Assembly (NCBI GenBank): GCA_021735285.1
Contig: JAIPHI010000060.1
Span: forward strand, 1 to 13,582
Length of the DNA stretch: 13,582 nucleotides
Reading direction: 5' to 3'
Origin: Fidelibacterota bacterium
Lineage (GTDB): Bacteria > Fidelibacterota > UBA2242 > JAFGTP01
How positions within the stretch are numbered: the stretch's first letter is position 1; the number at the start of each line of letters is the position of its first letter. This document shows, in pieces, positions 1 to 7,092 of the stretch. The notes below the pieces were generated by a model. It made no database searches, was not told where the DNA came from, and saw only the letters and a program-made list of their open reading frames with translations. A program made the translations under genes and the position numbers.

Positions 1-25
1 GATTTATTAAGATGAAATAAATTTA

Positions 26-457
26 CTACCAGGGCCCATCATAATCCAGCCAATCCTCCATCTCTTCAAGCCAAAGAGATTTTCTCTCTTTTATTGTCTC
101 CTTTAGTTCTTGATATTCAAAGTCCTCTATCCGATTTTTATCAAGCATAAATTTGTAAAACTTTTTCAGCCCAGCACAGTAATCTTTTATAGTGTGTTTA
201 CCACCCCACATACATTTTTTTATTAGATAATAGCCCAAAAAATGATCAACCTCAAAGCCCGATACCCCTGCTTCAGGCTGTTTAGGTTCTATAAGCAGAA
301 GGAATTCATTTATATAAAAATCCAAATTGCTCTTATGTTTTTCAACAGTTTTTTTAGATAAACCTTTGTCTTTTAATAATTCAGCAAATGTATTAAGTAA
401 ATCATTATTTTCTTTTCTAATCTTTTTACACTTTGCCAGATATTCCTCATATTCCAC
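26..457 (-). CDS. Small protein with integrase-like core-binding (SAM-like) domain, no catalytic domain
   Basis: A 143-residue protein that I do not recognise by name. Residues about 20-110 resemble the N-terminal SAM-like, core-binding domain of tyrosine recombinases: a helix with FAELLKDKGLSKKTVEKHKSN, then a second helical part ending in the HTIKDYCAGLKKFYKFML stretch. The R...HxxR...Y catalytic domain is absent; the protein ends soon after in an acidic tail (EEMEDWLDYD), so it cannot recombine DNA alone. The start is GTG at 457; an AAGGAG on the minus strand (about 465-470) sits 7 bases upstream and supports it. It is transcribed divergently from the TetR gene across 250 AT-rich bases. 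It could be a DNA-binding accessory protein, a relic of an integrase, or an unrelated helical protein. The reading frame is convincing; the function is not known. Confidence 0.65.
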   Translation of the reverse strand: MEYEEYLAKCKKIRKENNDLLNTFAELLKDKGLSKKTVEKHKSNLDFYINEFLLLIEPKQPEAGVSGFEVDHFLGYYLIKKCMWGGKHTIKDYCAGLKKFYKFMLDKNRIEDFEYQELKETIKERKSLWLEEMEDWLDYDGPW

Positions 458-707
458 GAGTATTCTCCTTTATTTTTGATAAAGTTAGCTATATTTCTCC
501 AATTATAAAAATTTTGTAATTTAAAAAATGAAAAATCATCTCATTGAAATTCAAAATATCAATATTTATAAACAGACATACATCTTTTAAATGTACTATA
601 AAAGTATAAAAAAACAATAAAAGTAAATAAATAACTTGATAGTAAAAATATATAATTATAGATTGAGTATACAGATTGAAGAAAATAATTGAGGAATTAC
701 AAAATTA
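458..707. promoter_or_regulatory. Divergent AT-rich intergenic region with possible TetR operator
   Basis: This 250-base gap separates two divergent genes, so promoters for both should lie here. I see no convincing -35/-10 pair at standard spacing; TTGATA (636-641) and TATAAT (651-656) are too close together to work as a pair. The heptamer AGATTGA occurs twice (660-666 and 673-679) around the palindrome GTATAC (667-672). This lies 28 bases before the TetR start, a normal place for an autoregulatory operator. A GAGGA at 691-695 is the likely ribosome binding site of the TetR gene. The operator assignment is inference. Confidence 0.35.
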
Positions 708-1304
708 ATGGGTAGAAATTCTAAAAAAACTGAAATTGTGGAAACAGCTGAAAAACTATTTATGCAATTCGGCATGAAACGGGTCACAGTCAAAGAAATC
801 TGCCAGAAATCCGACGTCAGTAAAATGACTTTCTATAATCATTTTGACAATAAAAATGATATTATCAAATATATTTTCAATAGCTGGCTCGATGAAGGCT
901 ATGCCTGGCTGGATGAGTTAGAAGAAAAGGATATATCTTTTAAAGAGGAAATTCAGAGAATCCTGGAATATAAGAAAAATTTAACCTCTCGCATGAGTCC
1001 TCAATTCATAAATGAATATCTGGAGAGTTCGCCGGAATTGAAAGGATTTTTTGAAGAGTATAGGCAACGAGGACTGGATAAGTTCATTGAATGGATAGAA
1101 AGCTGCAAAAAACGAGGTAAAGTCCGTAAGTCCATTAAACCGGAGTTTTTAGTCCATGTCTTTAACATGTCTTTTAATTTGATGAAAGATGATAATTTAC
1201 GAAATATTTACAACGATCTTACTGATTTGATAGAAGAAGTATTTGAGTTTCTTTTCTACGGAATTGTGCCCCGGGACAAAAGGGAGAAGCATGAAAAAAT
1301 TTAG
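708..1304 (+). CDS. TetR/AcrR family transcriptional regulator
   Basis: A 198-residue protein of normal TetR length. The N-terminal part is a classic TetR DNA-binding domain: TAEKLFMQFGMKRVTVKEIC, then the recognition helix region SDVSKMTFYNHFDNKNDI (residues about 13-53). The rest is a helical, variable region expected to bind an effector and form dimers. It is the first gene of the export operon, and its last codons overlap the barrel gene by 14 bases, which suggests translational coupling. It most likely represses this operon, and a lipid-like or toxic compound would be a reasonable ligand, but the ligand cannot be read from the sequence. The ATG at 708 has a modest GAGGA 12 bases upstream, and the HTH begins at the usual distance from it, so the start is sound. 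Confidence 0.9.
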   Translation: MGRNSKKTEIVETAEKLFMQFGMKRVTVKEICQKSDVSKMTFYNHFDNKNDIIKYIFNSWLDEGYAWLDELEEKDISFKEEIQRILEYKKNLTSRMSPQFINEYLESSPELKGFFEEYRQRGLDKFIEWIESCKKRGKVRKSIKPEFLVHVFNMSFNLMKDDNLRNIYNDLTDLIEEVFEFLFYGIVPRDKREKHEKI

Positions 1305-2379
1305 TATCCTGATTATAATATCAACTCTAATGTGTACCACTCAGAGTTTTTCTGCTGACAAATTCAGTTATGATTATAGTGGTGAGATTTCACTCCAGGG
1401 TGGTGGGTATTCTTTAACTGACAGCCCTGATTATTATGCAGGATTACGGGCCCTTCCGTTTTTTCAAAGTCTTCTCGATGTCAGTAAAAACTCTTATATT
1501 AATTTTAATATTTCAGTTAATGGTTTTTCATCCTACGTCGAAGACTGGGATAACAAATTGGAATTATACCGTCTTTCACTAACTTACCAATCCCTCCAGA
1601 CCGAGGTTAAAGTTGGCCTCCAGAAAATCACTTTTGGACCTGCTAAATACTTACGCCCTTTGATGTGGTTTGATAGAATAAATCCGACCGATCCAATGCA
1701 AATTACAGAGGGTGTTTACGGAGCATTATTCCGCTATTATACAATGAATAATACAAATATCTGGTTGTGGGGGCTTTACGGGAATGAGGAACTCAAGGGT
1801 ATGGAGCAATTTAAAACTGAGCCTGATAGACCGGAGTTCGGAGGTCGCCTCCAGATACCATTGCCCAAGGGAGAAATAGCTGCCAGTTATCATAACAGAA
1901 AATTGAAGGGAATTTATAGGGATCAGGAGCAGCGGCTTGCATTGGACGGCTATTTTGACATGGGCGTTGGACTTTGGTTTGAATCATCGATCTCCTTGAT
2001 GGATAATGATGTAAATAGTGTCATGGCTACCTTTGGAACTGACTACACATTCGGAATAGGCAATGGTCTTAACGTAATTGCTGAATACATGTCGATCCAA
2101 TATTCACCTAATAATTATTTTGCTGATCCTGAAGAACAGCTCCTTGCTTTGTCTTTTTCCTATCCTCTCAATATCATGGATCAATTGTTATACATGAGCT
2201 ACTTTTCCGAAGCGAGGGATAAACTCTTACATTATCTGAGATATCAGAGGACTTACGACAAATACTCACTTAATTTCGCTATATTTCATTATCCTGAGAT
2301 AGGTTACGATGTATTTACTGGAAGACAGTCCAACATCGCCGGCTTAGCTGCTCAGGTGATGGCTATATATAATTTTTGA
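1291..2379 (+). CDS. Outer-membrane beta-barrel protein of the export operon
   Basis: A 362-residue exported protein. The start at ATG 1291 is preferred over an in-frame ATG at 1243 because it opens with a clear signal peptide (MKKFSILIIISTLMCTTQSFSA, cleavage near residue 22) and has GGGAGAAG just upstream; the earlier start would hide the signal. The mature part alternates short amphipathic strands (for example YINFNISVNGF, LELYRLSLTY, TEVKVGLQKI, GLNVIAEYMSI) with polar turns. It ends in aromatic-rich strands and a terminal Phe (AIYNF), as barrels assembled by BAM often do. The segment around residues 110-150 (LQKITFGPAKYLRPLMWFDRINPTDPMQITEGV) recalls porin-like families where a loop follows a G-Q/K-I strand. 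The exact family is not recognised. Linked to the transporter genes, it may be the outer-membrane exit, receptor or cargo. The REP/RAYT unit now separates it from the ATPase gene. Confidence 0.75.
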   Translation: MKKFSILIIISTLMCTTQSFSADKFSYDYSGEISLQGGGYSLTDSPDYYAGLRALPFFQSLLDVSKNSYINFNISVNGFSSYVEDWDNKLELYRLSLTYQSLQTEVKVGLQKITFGPAKYLRPLMWFDRINPTDPMQITEGVYGALFRYYTMNNTNIWLWGLYGNEELKGMEQFKTEPDRPEFGGRLQIPLPKGEIAASYHNRKLKGIYRDQEQRLALDGYFDMGVGLWFESSISLMDNDVNSVMATFGTDYTFGIGNGLNVIAEYMSIQYSPNNYFADPEEQLLALSFSYPLNIMDQLLYMSYFSEARDKLLHYLRYQRTYDKYSLNFAIFHYPEIGYDVFTGRQSNIAGLAAQVMAIYNF

Positions 2380-2394
2380 GATTGGGAGTAGTTT

Positions 2395-2446
2395 GGAGTG
2401 CACCCACTGTGTGGGTGCAAAAAAACTGACACAGTCAGTTTACTCC
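2395..2446. repeat. REP-like inverted hairpin pair 1
   Basis: Two hairpins in opposite orientation. The first has head GGAGT at 2395-2399, left arm GCACCCA (2400-2406), loop CTGTG (2407-2411) and right arm TGGGTGC (2412-2418). The second is inverted: arms AAACTGA (2423-2429) and TCAGTTT (2435-2441) around CACAG (2430-2434), then ACTCC (2442-2446), the complement of the head. Only three A bases (2420-2422) remain unpaired between the hairpins. The pair begins 15 bases after the barrel stop codon and ends 10 bases before the transposase ATG. In the operon transcript it could stabilise the upstream message or limit ribosome entry to the transposase gene. Confidence 0.85.
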
Positions 2447-2456
2447 ATAAAATAAT

Positions 2457-3107
2457 ATGACAGAAATATATAAAACATATCAACACAATCCGCCGCATTT
2501 ATTTCGTAGTAATGCTAAGTATTTTATTACTGGTGCGACTTATAAGAAGGTGCATTATCTGGAATCGAATAAGGCAAAAAAGATTTTTCTTAAATATCTA
2601 TTCAAAAGTTTTAATCATTATAATTGGCAAATTGAAGACTGGGTTGTTTTAGATAATCATTATCATTTAATGGCTAATGCTCCAAAAAATGCGGATAGTC
2701 TGTCACAGGTTATAAATAATTTACACCGGTTTGCTTCTGGTGCGCTTAATAAATATTTTCCTAATATTGGACAGAATATGGATTGCACTGACTGTGTCAG
2801 TGTAAAATTAAAGTCCGACCTAATAAACAAGACACATCACCCATCTTCATCGACACAGTCGATGCACTCCAAAAATAAGCCCAAAAAATTCCACAACTAT
2901 TGGGACACCTGCATAACCTATGAAAGGTCCTATTTCGCAAGATTGCATTATATCTGGTATAATCCTGTAAAACACAAATATGTGGAGGAGCCTAGAGAAT
3001 GGAAATTCGGTAGTTATTACTATAGAATTAAAAAAGATAAAGACAAAATCAGAAATATAATCGATGATTATCCGTGTGATAACGTAAATGTTTATGACGA
3101 TTTTTGA
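2457..3107 (+). CDS. REP-associated tyrosine transposase (RAYT, Y1/HUH family)
   Basis: A 216-residue Y1-type transposase related to IS200/IS605 TnpA. The HUH metal-binding motif is NHYHLM (His68, Tyr69, His70), and the likely nucleophile is Tyr165 in YIWYNPVKH, the strongly conserved NPV block of RAYTs. These enzymes cleave single-stranded DNA at short palindromes with a conserved head, here the flanking REP-like hairpins. Residues about 108-138 are encoded by REP pair 2 and fall between the HUH and Tyr blocks; this Cys/Ser/Thr-rich stretch looks like a tolerated in-frame insertion, and both motif blocks remain in one frame. No SD is visible before the ATG, and REP pair 1 lies 10 bases upstream, so translation is probably weak. 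The lysine-rich C-terminus (RIKKDKDKIRN) may bind nucleic acid. Activity is uncertain because of the insertion. Confidence 0.85.
   Translation: MTEIYKTYQHNPPHLFRSNAKYFITGATYKKVHYLESNKAKKIFLKYLFKSFNHYNWQIEDWVVLDNHYHLMANAPKNADSLSQVINNLHRFASGALNKYFPNIGQNMDCTDCVSVKLKSDLINKTHHPSSSTQSMHSKNKPKKFHNYWDTCITYERSYFARLHYIWYNPVKHKYVEEPREWKFGSYYYRIKKDKDKIRNIIDDYPCDNVNVYDDF
2780..2870. repeat. REP-like inverted hairpin pair 2, inside the transposase gene
   Basis: The first hairpin has head GGATT (2780-2784), arms GCACTGA (2785-2791) and TCAGTGT (2797-2803, with one G-T pair), and loop CTGTG. The inverted partner has arms CATCGA (2848-2853) and TCGATG (2859-2864) around CACAG, then C and ACTCC (2866-2870). 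The linker is 44 bases, far longer than in pairs 1 and 3. The flanks are shared with other pairs: TATGGATTG on the left (also at pair 3) and TGCACTCCAAA on the right (also at pair 3, and inverted at the start of pair 1). The pair is read through in frame. Confidence 0.8.
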
Positions 3108-3113
3108 GTGTAT

Positions 3114-3166
3114 GGATTGTATCGACTGTGTCGATACAAAAAGCATTGACACAGTCAATGCACTCC
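3114..3166. repeat. REP-like inverted hairpin pair 3
   Basis: Head GGATT (3114-3118), arms GTATCGA (3119-3125) and TCGATAC (3131-3137) around loop CTGTG. The inverted partner has arms GCATTGA (3143-3149) and TCAATGC (3155-3161) around CACAG, then ACTCC (3162-3166). It starts 7 bases after the transposase stop codon and ends about 18 bases before the SD of the ATPase gene, so it sits in the operon transcript. Neither hairpin is followed by a T tract, so termination is not expected. Confidence 0.85.
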
Positions 3167-3195
3167 AAACTCCAAAACCAACAGGGAGGAAACAA

Positions 3196-3909
3196 ATGGC
3201 AATAATAGAGACTGTAGGAATCGCAAAAAGATACCCTATGGGCAAACGAAAATTCACTGCTCTCAGGGATATCGATTTAAAAATTGAAAAGGGAGAATTC
3301 ACCGGGATAGTTGGCCCCAGTGGCTCTGGTAAGACCACATTGCTTAATATAATCGGAGCTCTCGATCACCCCAGTGAAGGCTCGGCTACAGTTTTAGGCA
3401 AAAAAGTTGAATCATTATCCCATAAAGATGCAGCCAGACTGCGTAACCAGCGCTTAGGATTTATATTTCAGACCTATAACCTACTTCCGGTTTATACAGT
3501 TTATGAAAACGTCGAGCTACCTCTCCTTTTGTTAAAAATGAATAAAGAGAAGCGCAGAGAACTGGTGGAGACGGCTCTTAAAAGGGTTGGAATTCTTGAT
3601 AAAATCGACTCGAAACCAGCCCAATTATCGGGAGGAGAACGCCAGAGAGTCTCGGTTGCCCGCGCCATGGTCAAAGAACCTGATCTGGTATTGGCGGATG
3701 AGCCGACTGCCAACCTGGATGTGGCTAACTCCCACAATATTTTAAATATGATGCTGGAACTCAATCGTGAACTGGAGACAACTTTTCTATTTGCCACTCA
3801 CGATGAGAAAGTTATGCGCTATTTAAGAAGGCAGATCACGCTCACAGATGGTAGAATCACCGAAGATATTGAGAAGGAACCGGAACCGGTTAGTCCGGAG
3901 GAGGTATGA
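3196..3909 (+). CDS. ABC transporter ATP-binding protein, LolD/MacB type
   Basis: A 237-residue nucleotide-binding subunit that would power the two FtsX-type permeases encoded next. All ABC motifs are present: Walker A GPSGSGKTT (40-48), Q-loop FQTYNLLP with Gln92, signature LSGGERQR (144-151), Walker B LVLADEPT (164-171) followed by ANLD, and the H-loop His202 in FATHD. The FQTYNLLP and ADEPTANLD forms are typical of the LolD/MacB/FtsE branch, which serves mechanotransmission or extraction exporters rather than importers. The start at 3196 is chosen because GGGAGGA lies 5 bases upstream and family homology begins at once. The open frame runs upstream to 3088, but that would add a REP-encoded Cys/Asp-rich leader and overlap the transposase gene. 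The C-terminus has a short Glu/Pro tail. Its stop overlaps an ATGA with the next gene. Confidence 0.93.
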   Translation: MAIIETVGIAKRYPMGKRKFTALRDIDLKIEKGEFTGIVGPSGSGKTTLLNIIGALDHPSEGSATVLGKKVESLSHKDAARLRNQRLGFIFQTYNLLPVYTVYENVELPLLLLKMNKEKRRELVETALKRVGILDKIDSKPAQLSGGERQRVSVARAMVKEPDLVLADEPTANLDVANSHNILNMMLELNRELETTFLFATHDEKVMRYLRRQITLTDGRITEDIEKEPEPVSPEEV

Positions 3910-3911
3910 TC

Positions 3912-5087
3912 ATGGTTACTCTAAAACTGGCTTTAAAAAATATTTTGGGGGCCGGATTGCGAACCTGGTTAAACGTGATTATTTTATCGATTGCCTTCGT
4001 AGCCATAATATTTACCCAGGGTTTTATCGAAGGTATGGGGAATGCAATTGTCAATGATATGCAGGAGATGCTCTATGGAGGTGGTCAGTACTGGCACGAA
4101 AAATATGACCCCCAGAATCCCTTAACAATCGATGGTAGCCATGGAGAATTAGCCCCAAAAATGAAGAATATGATCAATAATGATAAAATGGTACCCATCT
4201 TAATTAGAAGCGGATCAATATATGTAAATGGAAATTCACAGGTTATCCAGATAAAAGGGATTAAACCGGAGCAAAATGTAATAGAATTACCATCAGAGCA
4301 TCTAAATACTGAGTCCGAGTATATTCCAGCTATTCTCGGTAGCAGAATGGCTGACAAAGTTAATCTAAAGGAAAACGATCAAGCAACTATTCGCTGGCGG
4401 GACAAAGATGGTACTTTTGATGCTGCTGATATTGAAGTTGTCCATATTATGCATACTTCAGTTCAAGCAATCGATAATGGTCAAATATGGATCTCGATCA
4501 GTAAGTTAAGAAGTATGATGGAATTAGGTGATGAAGCAACTTTGACTATTCTACCACAAGGGATTGAAGCACCTAATATTGTCGCCTCTCAATGGCTCTA
4601 TAAATCTCCGGATGTGCTCCTTCAGGATATACAGAATATGCTAAAAACTAAAACCGCTGGCTCCATGTTTATGTATATTGTATTACTTGCTATGGGTTTA
4701 CTAGCGATTTTTGATACCCAGGTTCTGGCAATATTTAGACGGAAAAAAGAGATCGGCACTCTCATTGCCCTGGGTATGACCCGCCGACAGACAATTCTGC
4801 TCTTCACTATAGAAGGTGCTTTGCATGGTGTACTGGGGTTGATTGTTGGCGCTGTCTATGGAATCCCGGCCTTTGCCTGGATTGCAAATAAGGGGATTAA
4901 ATTACCTGACATGATGGACCAATTCGGTTTTGCTCTCTCGGCCCGACTGTATCCTTCATTTGGTTTAAAACTGCTACTAATGACCACTCTTCTGGTGTTG
5001 GGTAGTGTAACAATTGTTAGTTTTTTGCCGACCAGGAGAATTGCAAGACTGGAACCTACTGAGGCATTACAGGGGAGGGGCAAATGA
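3912..5087 (+). CDS. FtsX-type ABC permease, LolC/LolE-like (first)
   Basis: A 391-residue inner-membrane permease with MacB/FtsX layout: one N-terminal membrane segment (about 20-38), a large periplasmic domain (about 40-250), then three membrane segments (about 252-275, 295-325, 352-372). The cytoplasmic coupling stretch RRKKEIGTLIALGMTRRQ (276-293) and the end motif PTRRIARLEPTEALQ are hallmarks of the FtsX family. A perfect AGGAGGT at 3899-3905 lies 6 bases before the ATG at 3912, so I prefer that start. The ATG at 3906, which forms an ATGA overlap with the ATPase stop, directly abuts this SD and would add two residues. Together with the ATPase and the second permease it should form a LolCDE-like heteromeric exporter. 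Its cargo may be a lipoprotein or another lipid; MacB-like peptide export is the main alternative. Confidence 0.88.
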   Translation: MVTLKLALKNILGAGLRTWLNVIILSIAFVAIIFTQGFIEGMGNAIVNDMQEMLYGGGQYWHEKYDPQNPLTIDGSHGELAPKMKNMINNDKMVPILIRSGSIYVNGNSQVIQIKGIKPEQNVIELPSEHLNTESEYIPAILGSRMADKVNLKENDQATIRWRDKDGTFDAADIEVVHIMHTSVQAIDNGQIWISISKLRSMMELGDEATLTILPQGIEAPNIVASQWLYKSPDVLLQDIQNMLKTKTAGSMFMYIVLLAMGLLAIFDTQVLAIFRRKKEIGTLIALGMTRRQTILLFTIEGALHGVLGLIVGAVYGIPAFAWIANKGIKLPDMMDQFGFALSARLYPSFGLKLLLMTTLLVLGSVTIVSFLPTRRIARLEPTEALQGRGK

Positions 5088-6352
5088 TTAAATTCTTACT
5101 CAAGGGATTAGTGAGAGACCGGCATAGGAGTCTATTTCCAATCCTGATTATCGCCGGAGGGGTTGGCCTTAGCGTGCTTCTATATTGTTATATACAGGGT
5201 TTTGGCAGTGATTTGATTCGAACTAATGCTATCTATGATACGGGACATGTCAAGATCATGACCCAGGCCTATAAAAAAATTGCGGATCAGCTCCCCAATG
5301 ACCTGGCCCTGGCAAATTCAGATCAGCTGGTTCAAGAGTTACAAAATAAATATCCTGAAATGGAATGGTCACAGAGGATAAAACTTGGCGGACTACTGGA
5401 TATACCTGATGAAAAGGGAGAAACAAAAGAGCAGGGGCCAGTTCAGGGTATTGGAATGGATCTATTAAATAGTAACAAAAATATTAATAGGTTTAATCTC
5501 CACAAGGCCCTGGTAGAAGGGAATCTTCCTGATAAGCAGGGAGAGATATTAATTACCAAGGAATTTGCAAATAACTTAAATGTTAAACCCGGCCATACAG
5601 CAACTCTGATCAGTAATGCTGCTGACGGGAGTATGGCAATTTACAATTTTGAAATTTCCGGAATAATTCAATTTGGCGTCAGTTTTCTTGATAAGAATAC
5701 TATTCTGGTTGACATCCAAGATCTGCGATCAGCCTTAAATATGTATAATAGTGCTGGAGAAATATTAGGATATTTTCCAGGCAACTTCAATGCGGAAAAA
5801 GCAAATAGAATAACCGCTGATTTTAATCAGGAATACAGTGAAGAGGGAGATGAATTTTCCCCGGTGATGGTAACCTTAAGGGATCAGAATGGTTTGGATC
5901 AAATGTTGTCTATGATCAATGCAGAATCTTTCATTATAATTGGGATTTTCATTTTTGTAATGTCACTCGTGCTCTGGAACACGGGATTAATGTCGGGTAT
6001 CAGGCGTTATGGAGAAATTGGGGTAAGGCTGGCAATCGGAGAATCCAAAACCGATGTTTACGTAAGTTTACTTTGGGAAGGATTATTAATCGGGGTTGCA
6101 GGAACAATTGTCGGAAATATATTGGGGCTTGCATTTTCCTACTATTTGCAGGAGGTAGGTATCGATGTCTCAGGAATGATGCAGGATTCTTCGGCTTTGA
6201 TGTCAACTGTGCTAAGAGCCCGGATCACTACTCCGGCCTATTTTATAGGATTTATACCTGGATTATTGGCCACCTTTCTAGGTAATGCCATTTCAGGTAT
6301 CGGCATTGTAAATCGGGAAACTGCACAATTATTTAAGGAGCTGGAAAGATGA
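5084..6352 (+). CDS. FtsX-type ABC permease, LolC/LolE-like (second)
   Basis: A 422-residue permease with the same plan as its neighbour: membrane segment at about 18-38, a periplasmic MacB-type core domain to about 278, and three further segments (about 282-303, 326-352, 384-407). The coupling stretch RRYGEIGVRLAIGESK (307-322) matches the FtsX family. It differs from the first permease at the end, lacking the usual P-x-R-x-A-x-x-P-x-E-A-L tail and finishing with IVNRETAQLFKELER, so the two are diverged partners and not a recent duplication. The ATG overlaps the previous TGA as ATGA, as does its own stop with the next gene, which indicates coupled translation and fixed subunit ratios. The role is as for the first permease. 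Confidence 0.88.
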   Translation: MIKFLLKGLVRDRHRSLFPILIIAGGVGLSVLLYCYIQGFGSDLIRTNAIYDTGHVKIMTQAYKKIADQLPNDLALANSDQLVQELQNKYPEMEWSQRIKLGGLLDIPDEKGETKEQGPVQGIGMDLLNSNKNINRFNLHKALVEGNLPDKQGEILITKEFANNLNVKPGHTATLISNAADGSMAIYNFEISGIIQFGVSFLDKNTILVDIQDLRSALNMYNSAGEILGYFPGNFNAEKANRITADFNQEYSEEGDEFSPVMVTLRDQNGLDQMLSMINAESFIIIGIFIFVMSLVLWNTGLMSGIRRYGEIGVRLAIGESKTDVYVSLLWEGLLIGVAGTIVGNILGLAFSYYLQEVGIDVSGMMQDSSALMSTVLRARITTPAYFIGFIPGLLATFLGNAISGIGIVNRETAQLFKELER

Positions 6353-7092
6353 AATATTTAAAAATAATAATTTTAATAATTTTTACGAGTTCTGCAATTT
6401 TTGCAGAAACATTAACAGCCAACGATATTCTCAAAAAAGTCGATTCAAATATGGTAATTGAAGATGCAGTCAGTATTTCTACGATGACGATTCATAGTCG
6501 AATGGGAACCAGAAATATTAAATCGAAATCCTGGATTGGAGATGAAGAGGAATCTTATGTAGAATACCTCTCTCCCCCTCGTGAAGAAGGTAAAAAAATG
6601 CTTAAGACGGGTGATAAACTCTGGATCTACACACCCGAACCCAATGAAAGGATAATTTCGATTTCCGGCCATCTCCTCCGACAGTCTGTAATGGGCTCAG
6701 CCCTCTCCTATGAAGATTTTATGGAAAATGATGTTTTGACAGAAGATTACAAGGCTGAAATTGTAGGCAGTGATACTGTAAATAGCAGAGCATGTTATGT
6801 TCTTAATCTGGAAGCAACCTCGGAGGATGTAAATTATCATTCCAGAAAAGTCTGGATTGACAAAGAACGCTGGCTCCCTCTCAGAGAACAGCGCTATGCC
6901 AAAAGTGGAAAATTATTGAAAAAAACAGAAATTTTGGATGTCTTCCAGGTCGGAGAGCGCTGGTATCCTAAAAAAGTTAAATTCAAAGATATGCTCTCCC
7001 GGGGAGAAGGCACAATCATGACGATCGATTCCCTCAATCTCGATGTTGAGGTTCCGGATTATAAATTTACCAAAGCTGCTTTACGAAGATAG
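6349..7092 (+). CDS. LolA-like outer-membrane lipoprotein-sorting protein
   Basis: A 247-residue exported protein with an obvious signal peptide (MKYLKIIILIIFTSSAIFA, cleavage before ETL). The body matches the family annotated as outer membrane lipoprotein-sorting protein, a LolA/LolB-like open barrel that shields an acyl chain in the periplasm. The diagnostic stretch is YLSPPREEGKKML, then LWIYTPEPNERIISISG, then the MGSALSYEDFM block (about residues 75-126). It is not classical LolA, which is shorter and less conserved in this block. There is no lipobox, so it should be soluble in the periplasm. It is the last gene of the operon, coupled by an ATGA overlap, as expected for the carrier that takes cargo from the two permeases. 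Related proteins also accompany RND/MMPL exporters, so the cargo could be a lipid rather than a lipoprotein. Confidence 0.85.
   Translation: MKYLKIIILIIFTSSAIFAETLTANDILKKVDSNMVIEDAVSISTMTIHSRMGTRNIKSKSWIGDEEESYVEYLSPPREEGKKMLKTGDKLWIYTPEPNERIISISGHLLRQSVMGSALSYEDFMENDVLTEDYKAEIVGSDTVNSRACYVLNLEATSEDVNYHSRKVWIDKERWLPLREQRYAKSGKLLKKTEILDVFQVGERWYPKKVKFKDMLSRGEGTIMTIDSLNLDVEVPDYKFTKAALRR

Larger units (their letters stand above)
2390..3171. mobile_element. REP/RAYT unit bounded by 13-bp inverted repeats
   Basis: A 782-base segment lying between the barrel gene and the ABC ATPase gene. Its ends are perfect 13-bp inverted repeats: AGTTTGGAGTGCA at 2390-2402 and TGCACTCCAAACT at 3159-3171. In order it holds a REP-like hairpin pair (2395-2446), the transposase gene (2457-3107) carrying a second pair (2780-2870), and a third pair (3114-3166). 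Transposase genes flanked by inverted pairs of short palindromes are the hallmark of RAYT/REP systems, and the GGAG-type head before each palindrome matches the conserved tetranucleotide known for such systems. Whether the unit moved as a block, or the REP pairs arose around a resident gene, cannot be decided here. I see no clear target-site duplication outside the repeats. Confidence 0.75.

Noticed and set aside
1243..1290. Earlier ATG for the barrel protein
   Set aside because: It would hide a clear signal peptide, and GGGAGAAG precedes the ATG at 1291.
2395..3166. CRISPR-like array
   Set aside because: The repeats are short inverted hairpin pairs of differing sequence with irregular spacing and no cas genes nearby.
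3088..3195. Upstream extension of the ABC ATPase frame
   Set aside because: It translates REP pair 3 and overlaps the transposase gene; the ATG at 3196 has a good SD and family homology starts there.
2847..3338. Long minus-strand open frame across the transposase and ATPase genes
   Set aside because: It is antisense to two well-supported genes and has no recognisable domain or SD.
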